Origin: Cryptomeria japonica
Taxonomy: Eukaryota > Streptophyta > Pinopsida > Cupressales > Cupressaceae
NCBI RefSeq assembly: GCF_030272615.1
Contig: NC_081415.1
Location: 625,333,740-625,395,739 of the forward strand
Direction: 5' to 3'
Length of the DNA stretch: 62,000 nucleotides
Shown here: piece after piece, positions 35,865 through 48,337 of the stretch
Layout of the letters: every line of letters starts with the position of its first letter
Numbering within the stretch: the stretch's first letter is position 1
Position numbers and translations under genes: made by a program
Notes under the pieces: generated by a model
Told to the model about the DNA's origin: nothing
What the model saw: the letters and a program-made list of their open reading frames with translations, nothing else
Databases searched by the model: none

Positions 35865-36551
35865 TTAGAGTGTATTCATCCATGCCTTTGTCCTGATATT
35901 TCCCTTTAAGATCACCTTGCTTTGATGTTGAAGGTTTAATGATTTAGGATCAATATATGCAGAAGATGGGATAGCTTCTCTATTAATTGGATTTATTGTC
36001 TCTGCTTTTGGCCTCAAATTATTGTAGTATATAAATGGATTAGGATCACCATTAACTATTACTTCAACTCCATTATGAAGAAACTCAATGCATTGATGGT
36101 ATGTAGATGGGATTTCTCTCATCTCATGAATCCATGGACATCCTAGCAATATGTTGTATGTGAGATCGAGGTCTAGGACTTGAAAAATGACATCCTTTGT
36201 AACTGGCCCTACTCTGAGAGGTAAGGTGTCTGTGCCTTTGGATGAATGCTCTTCATCATCATATGCCTTGATGGTAATTTTGTTTGTAGCATTCACAATT
36301 TTATCTAAATATCCCAATTGTATTATTGTGTTTAAAGTACATATATTGAGACCAACTCCTCCACTTATCAAGACCCATTTTATTCGATGTTTGTGTAGGA
36401 AGACTTCAATATGTAAAGGTGCATTATGTGGTTGGCTTAGAGAGGCATCGTCAGCTTTGGTGAATGTAAGGGAATGTGGAATGAAAAGGTATCCCATCAT
36501 GGCTTGAAACTGGTCCACGTTCAGATTAGTGGGGACATAAGTTTCTCTCAA
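35865..36551 (-). pseudogene. Aspartic protease region (second Ty3/gypsy element)
   Basis: Retropepsin-like fold: VFLHKHRIKWVLISGGVGLN contains the active-site box, where the expected D is S (ISGG rather than IDGG or VDSG), then ICTLNTIIQLGYL. The second half is DVIFQVLDLDLTYNILLGCPW (ILLG), followed by the Tat-type WIHEMREIPSTYHQC. The catalytic Asp loss means no protease activity in this copy. Confidence 0.85.
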
Positions 36552-36899
36552 AGTTTTATCAAGGATGGCTTTATGTGGGGGGAATATACGTAAAAGTTCA
36601 ATGATGGAGATAAGCGTGAGCGTCCTCCCTAACTATTCTACTAGATCATACTCAGGTTTGGTTGCAGAGGAAGATGTTGTTTTAGCTGGAGAACCTTGCA
36701 GGGTGACTTTACCTCGACGAGTGGTGACATTACATTCAGAGGTGGATTCAAAAGAAGTTACAATGCCTTTTAGGATGACTTTGGTTCTTTGGGTAGAATT
36801 TTTAGGTGCTTTGTCCTTATGATAATGGTAGAGACATAATTGTCCATCGAAATGTGATTAACAGTTGAATTATAGTTATAGGGTACTTTGGTATATTTG

Positions 36900-38963
36900 G
36901 CTTGCTCATTTGTGGCTTTGGCTTTTCCCTTATCATGTTTAGGGAATGGTTCCTTAAATTGTCATGTTCTTGATTGGATGTATGTCCTTTGATCTCAATA
37001 TCACCCCTATCAATAAATTTTTTTATAATGTTCTTCAAGCGGTGACAATTTCTTGTTTTACATCCCTTGCTCTTGTGATATTCACAGTACTCATCATCAT
37101 TCCACCAATTTGGTTTGACCTTTGGCTCATATGGAGGATTTTATGGAATTGTTATTATCTTGTTTTCCACTAGCTTCTTGAAGGCTGACTCAAGTGGTTC
37201 TCCCAATGGGGTGTATTTCCTTCATGGTTTGGAAGTTGTTTGAGTATTCACTTGGTTGTTTGTAGAACTTGATCTAGAAAGAATGATTTTGGGTATCACC
37301 ATGTTAGCATCGACAACAGCATCATTTACCATGTTCTTGTTCTTCTTCCAAAATCGTGGCTTGTCTTTTCCTTTAAAGTCCTCTTTGTTTTCTTTGAATA
37401 TCTTAATGACTCCTTGCTCAATTAAGACCTTCTCGGTTGCTAAGCCTTTTTCAATGACATCCTTAAAAGTGGACAAAGAAGCTTTCCTTAAGTCATAACC
37501 AATTTCTCTATGGGCATTCCGTGTGAACATCTCTACCATTTGTTTTTGTGGAATTTCACAAGAGCATCTACTGGATAAATTCCTCCATCTTTTTAGGAAA
37601 GATGAAAATGACTCCCCATCCTTTTGTTTGGTGTTGCACAAAGTGGTAACTGATATGTCTGTCTCTATGTTGTATGAGAAATGTTGGATAAAATCTTCTA
37701 CTAGATCACCCCATGACTTAATTCCAGGTAGAAGTTGGGAGAACCATTCCATAGTTTGATCACCTAAGCTTTGTGGGAACAATCTCATCAGGTATGTTTC
37801 TTCTGCTGCTACCTCAATTCAAGCTTTGAAAAATTGTCTTATATGTGCCTTAGGGTCTCCTTTTCCTCTGTACTTATCAAACTTGGTGTTACAAAATATG
37901 TAGGGAAAGGAGGCATTGGAATGCTCTTATCAAATGGATAAGGACATATGTCTCTCATTGTGTAAGATGGATTTGGTGTATTAATGTCCTCCATTTTCTT
38001 TTGTAAGTCCTTTATTTGTTGTTCCAAATTGTTCTTGGGTGGAGACTAACTCATTGGACCATATCCCATGCCTGAGCCACCGAGTGGAGGAAGAGGATAC
38101 TACATATATGGATGGTATTGATCATAAACATTTTCATATGGAGGGGGTCTATAATGATATTGCTTATGAGAACCACCTAGTATAGAGTCATAATGAGGAA
38201 TGGAATATATTCTTTGTCTATGTATATCATATTCTACAGGCATGTCATGAGATTGTTCTTGTGTAGTGCCCCCAGGTTTGACATGAGGTTTTCTTGTGTC
38301 CAAATTTTGAGCATGCTTCTGGATATGCAATTGTTTTGGAGGTTTGTCCTTAGCATTGGTATGCAATTGAGTGTATTTATTTGCATAAGACTTCCATAAT
38401 TGTCTATGTAGATGGAGTTATCCATTAGATTCTCATTCATGAGAATCATAAGCTTGACCATATGTATTCGGGACCTCAGGTTTTTGAAACAAATATGATG
38501 GTGACTTAGGCACGAAATGTGGTCCTCTAGTACCTCCACTATTAGGCCTCCTTTGATCCATGTTGAGTTGAGTTTCTTGCATAGGTCAATTTTCCACTAT
38601 TTGGGACATGTCAAAATCATGAGGTATTTTAGCTCCACTTTGTGCCATTACTTGCAGGAAATATTGTCTATCTCTTCTCATGATCTCTTCAACCAATCTA
38701 TTAAAATGGAGATCCATGATAGAGTATTCCACTTCTACTGAATGCACTGAAATGTTGTCCACATTGTCAATGTGTGTATCATTGTTGTTTGTGCTATCCA
38801 TGTTCTCAACATTGTGAATGTTTCTTTAAGTGTCCATGTCAAGTAATGTGGTATGGTCAGAATTGAAAAAGATATCATTGTCATACTCATAGCCACTCAT
38901 GTTTGTGGACTCTTGAGCCTCTTTAGCTTCTCTCCTAAATTTTTGGGAACGGGTTTCAACAAG
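36900..38963 (-). pseudogene. Gag (second Ty3/gypsy element)
   Basis: Starts near 38963, where LVETRSQKFRREAKEAQEST suggests an original MVETRS start (first codon now CTT). It continues with a Pro/Tyr/His-rich variable part, a coiled-coil LEQQIKDLQKKMED near 38010, then the capsid-type domain MRLFPQSLGDQTMEWFSQLL to LVEDFIQHFS and the DGESFSSFLKRWRNL block (37788-37222). It ends with a CCHC-like segment (C.YHKSKGCKTRNCHRLKN) near 37080. Several stops and a frameshift between 38027 and 37788. Confidence 0.82.
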
Positions 38964-41130
38964 AACTAGGTCTTGACCAAGATGTGTGAGACTAGATGAA
39001 AATGGAAAGAGTATGAAAGACCAAGAGTTGGATGGAATGTAAATGAAATCTGAGGTGTACTTGCAATGTCCAAAGTGTAAGACCAAGTATGTATGTAGTA
39101 GGGTAGGTGTGGCTTCCAAAGAGATGATAAATTCTCTTGATGAGGTAAGTTGACATTGACTCTAAGTGAGACCAAATGAGACCCAAAAGTGATAGACCTT
39201 GATGAGGGACCACTTAGCAAAATGTAGTTGTATATACTATGTTGACAAAGTAGGATGAGGACAAGCAAGTGACCTTTTGACTCAAGTTTAGACAAATGTG
39301 AATGTAATGCAAGATGTAAAGCAATGATGAACTTTGTGAGACCCAGAAATAGGCTGAATGCTAGATGAAAACCCAAAGAAATAACCTAGGAAGCTCAAGA
39401 ATTATGAAACTGATTGCTCTTGTTTGTTGGACTATAAGTTTTTTTTTTCAATACTGAACACAAACGTTCATGTATACTTCATAGATGCAGCTTGCCAACA
39501 CAAATGTGACTGAACACTGCACAGACACGTTTGTGAGATTTTGTGAATGTAATTTTCTTATAATAAAAAAAACGTGTTTTTGTCAGACATAGACATGTTT
39601 CCAGAATTTGAGTGCAATTTTTCCAATTTGTAAAGTTGTTTGTTGTGACCAAATCTAAAATTTTGACTATTTTTCATGACAAGAAGACAAAATGTTGATG
39701 AGGACTCAATGTTTGCAAGTGTTTGGACTCAAAATGACTCAAAAGAAAGTGTGTTGTTTGATGTAAAACTATTTTGCATACACTTGAAGACACAAAAGAC
39801 ACAATGTTTTGATGTTTGATCTTGAATGTTAGAATGTTTATAAGAAGACAAGCACAATTATTATGGTTGGATAGGACAATAGTTGTTGATCCCACATGGG
39901 GTTTCCCCCAAGGCTACGCTATTCAAAGTGGATACTTAGATGCTTGACACCACTAGCTCCACCCTCGACACTCACTTCTTGGGGTAGCCAAGCACCAATA
40001 CCCACGAAAACTCCTCATGGAAAACTTTGTATCTCTACTAAGAACCGTACGTGTGTGGGCCACTCCAAAGGTCTAACCTCCTGCCCCAACAACTAGAAGT
40101 ATTTTGGCTTTCTAAAACAAAAAGGTGCTAGTAAGGGCATCGACTCATGTGGCCATACATGCAGCACTTTTGGCTTTGTAAATACAGAAGTCTCCCAACT
40201 GGTAGGGGTTATTCCCTACTATTGATCAAATAAATTTGATCAAATGGGTTTATGGGGAGACATAGTGTTGGTATTAACTAATCAGCACATGTTACCCATG
40301 CCTTTCACCATGGATACAGTTGTTTATAGTGGTTCGAAAGAGGTGGGTTTTCCTCACTAGCACTTCGGTCATTCTCTCCTTACTAGTAGTCCTAATGACC
40401 ACACGGGGAGATAGGCCCTCTAGAGATTAAACAAAAAGAGCCTATTGCTCAAGACACAAAAAACACTAGTTCAATTTTAGTGCACCAATTGAAGTGTTTA
40501 GTAATCTATGAAAACAAGGCACACAATAAAGATCAAAACCCTTGCCAAAAAATTTTGCAACAAAGATTTGTTAGTATTTTTGCAATAATACCCCTCTTGC
40601 AAGCACAGAAGTTAGGTAAATTTTAGATCTAAAAGACTTTGTGAAATAGAGGCCTTCGACAAGATGTTTTCTTCAAGGACAAGATGCACCAATTTGTTAG
40701 CTAGATCACAAGGTGTTAGCCCGAATAAACTAGATCTGAAATCAAAATGATGAAATCAAGCCCTTAAAACTAGAACAAAAACCAAAATTGCAAAATCAAG
40801 AACATAGGTGCGATTAGATCTTACGCAGACATGGTTATGAGACACAAATGCGCCTTCAACCCTCATAGATGCTTTCCAAAAACACAGACGTGAATCTGCA
40901 ATATAGACATGGTTAAAAGGTTCACACGCACAGTTAGGGAACACAGACGTGACTCTACAATATGAAAAAATGTAAAATAATGTTGAGGACATAGATGCGA
41001 TTCCAGGGGTCATAGATGCGGTAGAAAATCAAAAACATCATTCTAGAATGCGCAGATGCGAAAATGTCAAAATGTTGTCGGAAATGTCAGATCTGCAACT
41101 TCACAAGCTTAAAATTTACAACCAAGAAGT
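38964..41130 (-). other. Leader region of the second Ty3/gypsy element, no gene
   Basis: About 2.2 kb with no protein I recognise. Two clusters of a degenerate motif like CACAGACGTG or ATAGATGCG recur (39455-39600 and 40795-41060), each spaced roughly 20-45 bp. The leader should end in a PBS and 5' LTR, but I could not place either. Confidence 0.5.
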
Positions 41131-42372
41131 TCTTAGGATAACCGGTGAACAACTGAGGGGGGTGGGAGAATCAGTTGTTAACAAATTATAACTTTTGATC
41201 CACAATATGACCTTAAACAAATCAAGTACTGGTAAAGCACAGATAGATGCCAGTAGGAATAGATACCGATAAACAATACAACTTAATAATTAACCAGATA
41301 AACAATGTAAAGAAACCATACCACATAACACCATGATTTATACATGAAAAACCCGAAAAGGGAAAAACCACGGTGGGAAACCCACCCACAGTCAGATGAT
41401 ACTTCTGTAAAAATTATGTGTTACAATTTGGGGCCTACACTTGCAAGAAGGCACACTGCCTAGAGCGTACTACTCATTACAAAAGAGTCTCACTGACTAC
41501 AGAGAGGCTACAACCTTCTCAAGATAAATGGACAACAATCCAATAGAGTGAATTACAGGAAATAGCATCTACTATGCCTGATTACAGTTTTGGTTAAGCT
41601 TAATGTCTGAGTACTAAATCCTCTTATGAATCCAATTCAATCACCAATGATCGACCAGCTCCTCTGCCTGAATGATATTACAATATTCGCACATTATATT
41701 CCTTGACCATGACCTTTCCAATAACCATGATACTTTACAAAGAGTTTATACCTCTTATTTATATAAACCCTAAGGCCTAAACCAATTAGGTCGGCCACCT
41801 AAAAGATATTAGAATAAGATCATTACATAATTCCATATTACAATGATATGCCATGTTGTCTTAAGACCAAAACAATAATTATAAATCTATAAAACATCTT
41901 GAATCATCTAGGTAACATATAGAGTACACTCTAGCATGATACCAGTCCATAACCTAGATAGGTACTAGACCTATTATGGGTCCACCATGCCAAAGAAATG
42001 TCTTTAAGTAATTGAATCATGATAAACGAACATCTTCAACATCCTGAAGTCCTCGAAGAAGCTGCACCAACACCAATTGTGGATCTTGTCATGATTCCTC
42101 AATGAAAGCTTTGTCGGTAAAGCCTTAAACCAGTGTCGGTAAGGGTTTACCAGAGTGTATGATAATCATCCAATTACCAAGCCAATACCAACTGGCCAAA
42201 ACATTCTCATAGAGCATCTTTACTAATCCATTCATGCCATAAGTGTCCAACAGATAATCTCTTCTATCAATAACACTAGAACTTCTATCGGTAACCATCC
42301 ATATCAGCTAATGTTGACATCAATGACAAAACATCAATGCAACACAAAATCAATTCATCCATAATGCCAACA
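41131..42372 (-). repeat. 3' LTR of the copia element, 1,242 bp
   Basis: Left end TCTTAGGATAACCGG matches TGTTAGGATAACTGG at 61655 (second base mutated). Right end GCCAACA lies next to the PPT. The first about 345 bp align with 61655-62000 at high identity. Confidence 0.9.
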
Positions 42373-42385
42373 ATCTCCCCTTTTG
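42373..42385 (-). other. Polypurine tract of the copia element
   Basis: Element strand CAAAAGGGGAGAT immediately before the LTR start TGTTGGCATTATG. Confidence 0.8.
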
Positions 42386-42717
42386 GCATTGATGGTAACA
42401 CTAGATGTGAAAAACATCTAAGTACTAAGAGATGTTAACCAAGATGCCAAACAAGTCTCCCCCTATGGAAGACAACCAACAATCAATAGCTCTCCCCTTA
42501 TGAATGATATCTCTGTAAGATTAGGAATGATTTTTTTCATTACTATCCCTCCCCCTTTGACATCAATGCTAGAAATCTGACAAAAATATCAAAGCAATGA
42601 TATAAACTTTTGAATCTCAAAGATGACTACTCCCCCTGAGTAGTAGCACCACTCATCAGTGAGGGAATGAATAATGTCTCTGATAATAAATGTCAGACTG
42701 ATGACAAACTTCATCAA
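42386..42717 (-). other. Spacer between copia RNase H stop and PPT
   Basis: About 330 bp, non-coding, containing several CCCCTTTGACATCAATG or CTCCCCCTATGG stretches. No extra gene (no env-like frame) is present. Confidence 0.5.
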
Positions 42718-44030
42718 TCAAGTCTCCACTAGAGGGGCAAAAACCCTTAACCTATCTCTCAAATACTCAAATGATTCCTTAGATAGTGGTTTAGTGAATA
42801 TGTCTACAATCTGTTCTTTAGTGTTCACATAAACCAATTTGACTTCCTTTGCTTCTACCTTGTCCTTCAGAAAGTTATACTTAATTGAAATGTTCTTAGT
42901 CTTAGAGTGAAATATTGGATTCTTAGACATGTCAATAGCTATAGAGTTATCACAGTAGATAACTACCAGTTCACTACAATTTACCCTGATATCCTTATTT
43001 GCTTCATCCACAAATATTGAGTGCAATTAGTTACTACTGCAACATACTCAACTTCTGCAGTAGATAAATAAATGCATGATTGTTTTTTGCTTATCCATGA
43101 AATTCCAAGAAAGAAATCTCCACCAGAATTTCTCTTCCTATCATCAGTATGATCTGCCCAATCTGAGTCAGTATATGCACATAAAGTGAAATCATCATTT
43201 CTGGAATACCATAAATCATATTCTTTTGTTCCTTGCAAATACTAGAATATCCTTTTTACTGCACATTCATGATTTTCTTTAGGATTACTTTGATATCTTG
43301 AAACAATACTTACTACATTCATAATATTAGGTCTAGTCTGAGTTAGATATAATAGATCACCAATCATAGATTTATACCTTGTCGGATTTACCAGTCTAGA
43401 AGTATCCTTGATAGATAATTTCTCACTTGTAGCCATAGGAGTACTTACCAGTTTGGAATTCTCCATACCAAAATTTCTCAACAATTCCCTCATTTACTTA
43501 GTTTGGCAGATAAAAATGCCTTTGTCAATTTGAGTAATCTGCAAACCTAAGAAATCTCACCAATCTTGGACATTTCAAATTCATTTTTCATGTTGTTAGA
43601 AAATTCCATGCACAATTTATCTTCTCCAAAAATGATATCATCAACAAAAACTTCAATAATCAGAATATCATTATCAGTGATCTTATAATATAGATTACTA
43701 TCAACACTACCTTTAATAAAACCAAGCTTCAAAAGATATTTATCCAACCTTGCATACCAAGCTCTAGGAGCCTGTTTAAAACCATATAAAGCTTTCTTCA
43801 ATCTACAAACCATGTCTTTGTCATCTATTAGTGAAAATCCATTAGGTTGCTCAAAATAAAATTCTTCCTCAAGCTCACAATTTAGAAATGCACATTTGAC
43901 ATCCATTTGATAAACCTTATAGTTCTTATAAGCTTCATAAGCAAGAAATAGTCTAACAACTTCAATTCCTTCCATTTGAGAATATCCTTTACAAACCAAT
44001 CTAGCCTTGTTCCTTAAAACTTGAACATCC
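42718..44030 (-). pseudogene. Copia reverse transcriptase and RNase H
   Basis: RT blocks: LVCKGYSQMEGIEV, VYQMDVKCAFLNCELEEEFY (catalytic D), QPNGFSL, KALYGFKQAPRAWYARLDKY, DSNLYYK and the active site VFVDDIIF. RNase H blocks: YSRNDDFTLCAYTDSDWADH (first D), SCIYLSTAEVEYVAVVTNCTQ (E), YCDNSIAIDMSKNPIFHSKT (D) and HIKYNFL-like SIKYNFLKDKV. It ends LRVFAPLVET at the stop 42718. Frame changes occur between 43547 and 43493 and near 43026. Typical copia order. Confidence 0.9.
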
Positions 44031-44696
44031 TCATTCAGTTTATTTCTAGAAACTCATTTAGTTCCAATAACATTCTTATTTTTAGGCCGAGAAACTAAAG
44101 ACCAAGTTTCATTCTTCTCTGTTTGATCTAATTCATCTTCCATAGCCTTTAACCAATGTTTATCCTTACAAGGTTCAATAATAGTTGCCAGTTCCACTTA
44201 AGAAATAAGACATACCTCTTCATTTGCCAGTTTTCTTCTTGTCATAACTCCCTTGTTTCTATCTCCAATAATTTGATCTTCAAAATGATTTAAGCTTACA
44301 TACCTTGGTGCTTTTGAAATTTAGGTTCACCACTCTGATCATCAGTCATAGTTGAATGTTCTAATTGTTTTGGTGTAACTCTTATAGCTTCCTGTACCGG
44401 TTGAGGCATTGCCAATTTAGTTATGATAATTTCTACTTCCGGTTCCCTGACATTGATATAGAATGATTTATGTATTGTTCATCTACTTTCACATTAGCAC
44501 TCTCAACAATTTTCTGCAATCTTTTCTTTATAACATCTATATGCTTTTCTTTGAATTGAATAACCAAGAAATATCCCTTCATCACATCAAGGATCAAACT
44601 TTCGAGTTGAATCATCTCTTTTGATATAGCATTTACTTCCAAAAATTCTGAAATATTTAATGGTAGGTGTATGTCCAAATCATAGTTCATATGGGG
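44031..44696 (-). pseudogene. Copia integrase C-terminal and linker
   Basis: Decayed stretch linking integrase to RT, with several frames needed. The frame interrupted at 59432 resumes here as TPYELW-like sequence at 44696. It holds the copia-type spacer with fragments such as VESANVKVDEQY. Confidence 0.6.
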
Positions 44697-44700
44697 TCTT
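44697..44700. repeat. 4-bp target-site duplication of the DNA transposon, left copy
   Basis: TCTT, repeated at 59428-59431. Removing the transposon and one copy restores the copia integrase reading across the site (GETDK then TPYEL). Confidence 0.88.
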
Positions 44701-44724
44701 GGGTATGTGCACAAAGATGGTGGT
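44701..44724 (+). repeat. Left terminal inverted repeat
   Basis: Begins GGGTATGTGCACAAAGATGG. The reverse complement of 59404-59427 differs only at base 6 (A for T). Confidence 0.9.
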
Positions 44725-44767
44725 CAGAAAAGTGGACACCACCCAAAAAAAACATGGAAAAACAAGC

Positions 44768-44961
44768 AACGCATACGCAATTCTAAAATTTCAAATTCCC
44801 GTGTACGTGCTTAGGTTTGTTCTTCCCAAGCCTAGAAAAGGTAGCGCATACGCGTTGCTTTTATGAAAATGAGTGCGTACACACTATGCCTAGGAAAATG
44901 AGCGTGTACATGTTGCTCGTAGGAAAATGAGTGCGTACGGGCTAATAATCCAAATATAACC
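44768..44961. repeat. Left subterminal motif cluster
   Basis: About seven copies of a GCGYRTACGCG-like motif in 190 bp (for example GCGCATACGCGTTGC, GTGCGTACGGGC, CCGCGTATGCGG), in an otherwise AT-rich sequence. Similar motifs lie near the right end (55110-55420 and 58455-58556). They probably bind the transposase; the binding is inferred. Confidence 0.6.
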
Positions 44962-45096
44962 GCGTATGCGGTGCCTATTAAAAAAATTTTTTAAAAAATT
45001 GGGTCTCATTTACTTGTGAATAGTGCATTTTTACTTCATTTTTTTTCATTTCCTCTCCTAAACTGCGAATGGGGTGCTAGATTTGTCCTCCAAGCT

Positions 45097-47737
45097 ATGG
45101 ATCAAGGTTAGTTTTTTTTAATTTTTGTCTTTCTTTCCCGTTTGTTCAATTTGGTTTACATTTTGAATTTAATTTCATTAATTTTGATTAGGTTTTTTCA
45201 TTTTTTGTTTCAAAAACCAGATTCTTCTAATCCACAACAAGAACAACCAAATGCACCTCCTAAAAACCCACAAGAACAACCAAATGCACCTCCTAAAAAC
45301 CCACAAGAACAACCAAATGCACCTCCTAAAAAATCACAAGAACAACCCCCAATTCCTCCTTTTGATCGCACACCTGAAACATGGGAGCAATTAATTAATC
45401 AGTTAGGACAAAATACATCTAAAATCAATAGACTGATTGTTAAATTGAAAACCTCTAAACTTGAGCATCATCAATCCCTTGCCACTAGCCTAAAAACATT
45501 AGCTAGTGGTGCCATAGTTGTCTCCACACAAATTACCAAATGGGGAAGCTTTAGGGATAGGTGTCGTCAATTCTATGCCGATGGGCTATCATACGATGGA
45601 GCAAAACACAAAAATATTACTAAACAACAAATATGTGCCCTTTTCGTTGATCCCAAAACTGGTCAGTCATTACCTCTTAATGCAAAAAGGTTTCCCATAC
45701 AATGGTGTACCAATGTGCAGATGAAGAATCTTTTTTGGTAGAGGTGGTGGATGGTCTTTGATGATCCACCTTGTAATAATTATGAGATGCCACTATATTT
45801 TTTTAGAAAAATATATTGTGAGTTTGTTCTTAATGTGTGCCCAAACTATTTTGACATGAGAGAGTTCCATGGTAGAGGTGGTGGCTCTGCCCAAGATAGA
45901 CCTGGAGCCCGTAGGCGATTACCTATGGAGAGGTGCTGCCCCCTAGCACCCAAACCCAAGGTGCATCAGGTTGTCCTAGTAGAACTGAAAGATTCGATGG
46001 AGCTACAGACTCTTCAGGTGGCCACAACATTGACTAGTGCCATCATCTAGCATGGGACATCATTAACACACCCTATTGTATTGGATGATGAGCCATTAGG
46101 TGGTGAAAGAGAGCCCATCCAACATATGTGTGTGAGTTGCTCGAGGATAGATGATGCAGCCGCTGCAGATGGATCCTCATCTCATCTATGCACAATTTGC
46201 GGGAGTAGATGCCAGGCCCACACCACTAAGGATTTGGCACTGACATATGAGTTGATGGACATGGTGTTTGCCATGAGCGAGAGACACAAGGGTGTTGATT
46301 TGAATTCATAGCATTTTATTTATCAGTCACTTTAAATTTATAATTACATAAATGAATTTTCATTTATACATCAATTAAAATTGAGAAATAATATGCATTT
46401 CAGGATGCAGTAGCGGTATCCCATACTCCTCCCCTAGTTACTATAGAGGTAACTTTGATGCCTGAAGTATAAATTTTGTAACATGTTAAAATAGAATAGT
46501 ACACTTTAAATTCAAAAAAATACAAGATATAATAACTATCTTTAATGCTTGGTCCAATTTTTAGTTTGGAGGTGTTGACAGGGGATGAAATGTCCCAGAT
46601 TGATGACATCACACTCTCAGCAATCGATTTTGGCCTACAAGGCTATACGGTATCATATTTTGTATAACCCTTTTTATGTATTGTTTTGATGGAATATGAA
46701 AGTCATTTCATTTTAGATTTTTAAAATTATGTTTAATTTATTATCTGTACTAATATCTCATGTTAATTTTATTTTTTTAGGGTATCCCCTCCGCATCTAG
46801 GGCTCGTCCTAAGAAAAAGAATTCCTCGAAGACACCAAAATGTGGGAAGAAGGTAATTGAACACATTTTTAGTTGTATAATTGTTTGAAAATGTTAAAAT
46901 CAAGTATTAGTTGGGATTTGTAGATTGATTAGTGTTTTTTTGTCTATTTTACATGTACATCGACCATTGCTATGTGGATTTGTTGAATGCATCTTATTCG
47001 CCCGTGGATCAAGAGAGGGCAGAGGTATGTATTTCTACTTTATTTTCTTGATTTCATGATTATATACACGCGTACATGTGAACTTGTGATATATTATAAT
47101 CTTATAATTTTTTCATATAGAAAATATCCATACCTATTTCATCAATGACGAACCTTCCTCTATGCACTGGAGAAGCATCTCAGGATCCGGTACACTTTTG
47201 TTTGATATGTGAAATTAATTATTTTTAACCTTCAATACTTATCATTATATTAAATGTATTTAACCTTTGAACATTTTTTGTATAGGTAATAACAACAATT
47301 TCTACATCGATGGTGAGCCATCCTCAGTCCATTGGAGAAGCATCTCAAGCACAAGTACGTCATTGTTCTCTATATTATATCTTTTAAGTGTTTTTGATAT
47401 ATTTATGTTAGTACATTGTATTAATTACACATTTAATCTACAATAGACCCCTTCGCAGTATGACCATAACGTAGATCCATTTAAGTATGTCTTCAAGAAA
47501 ACTCCTAAGAGTGACAAGGAGAGGAGAGTGAAGACATTAGCTCCTAGATCAGTCGATGAGGTAATCTACATTTCAATTGCAAAGGAATTAAAGTTAAATG
47601 CATAGTTATGTTGTTAATTTTGAACTATTTTCTACAAAAGAATTATAACTTGGCTTTGAATTGTGGTTTTGCAACCATCTACAGAGCCGCGTACTACATC
47701 GAAGAGGCTTGATTTTGATGATCCACCACAAGTTTAG
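45097..47737 (+). CDS. Multi-exon transposon gene A, function unknown
   Basis: Exons read from splice signals: 45097-45106 (ATGGATCAAG), 45221 to about 46297, 46404-46448, 46572-46649, 46781-46852, about 46935-47024, 47121-47189, 47286-47354, 47447-47560, 47687-47737. The exons from 46404 on all join in phase 0 with GT..AG borders, except unclear joins at 46297 and 46935. The protein starts with a triplicated PNAPPKNPQEQ repeat, a coiled segment, a zinc-finger-like pair CVSC...CTIC, a basic RARPKKKNSSK stretch and a C-terminal DDPPQV. Exons 7 and 8 (23 codons each) are duplicates sharing GEASQ. TAG codons at 45739 and 46048 interrupt exon 2, so the copy is mutated or these are read through. 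Possibly an accessory protein; no family recognised. Confidence 0.55.
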
Positions 47738-47868
47738 GATCATATAGTGTTAGTTTTGGTCATAGAATGACCAATACATGTAGATATATTCTACATTTTT
47801 ATTGTATATCGATTTGGACATGGCATATGCCACATTTTTGTAATACTTGTATTGACTTGGCAAGCATG

Positions 47869-47871
<3 letters not shown>

Positions 47872-47946
<75 letters not shown>
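47872..47946. repeat. (AT)n microsatellite
   Basis: About 75 bp of pure AT dinucleotides just downstream of gene A. Confidence 0.95.
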
Positions 47947-47948
<2 letters not shown>

Positions 47949-48337
47949 ATATTCGATCCAATAAATATGTACTGAGTTTATTATTTTGTATTCGTTGTAT
48001 TTTTTGGTTGTCCTTTGATAAATTTAAATGAATATTTGCTTATGTAATCAACAATATGAATATAAACAACAAAAATATATGATATAAACCGTTGCAATCA
48101 TGGAATATGATTTGATAAAATTTCTAAAATGTTGAATTAACCCTACAAAACTCCTTGTATTTAATTCATTATTGTGTATTCACTGTATTGGGTGGCTGCC
48201 CTTTTTATAAATTTAAAGGAATATTTGCATATGTAATCAACAATATGAATATAAATAACAAAAATCGACAATATGAATATAAACAACAATATGTGTTTGG
48301 TGCGAGAGCACCCTCACGCTCACAATGGTAAAATTTT

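Larger units (their letters stand above)
32770..41130 (-). mobile_element. Second Ty3/gypsy element (Tat-like), internally deleted
   Basis: Minus-strand remnant with, right to left: leader (41130-38964), gag (38963-36900), protease (36551-35865), G-patch (35715-35488), RT start (34917-33990), a deletion junction, 3' internal sequence, PPT (33535-33549) and the start of the 3' LTR (33534 leftwards). RNase H and integrase are missing. The LINE sits about 765 bp into the LTR, so the rest of that LTR should lie left of 4727. No matching 5' LTR is seen before the copia element at 41131, so it is either lost or beyond the window. Confidence 0.75.

Noticed and set aside
38826-39376. Hydrophobic minus frames upstream of gag of the second Ty3/gypsy element
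   Set aside because: They overlap in two frames within non-coding leader DNA and have no domain; only the gag start near 38963 is supported.
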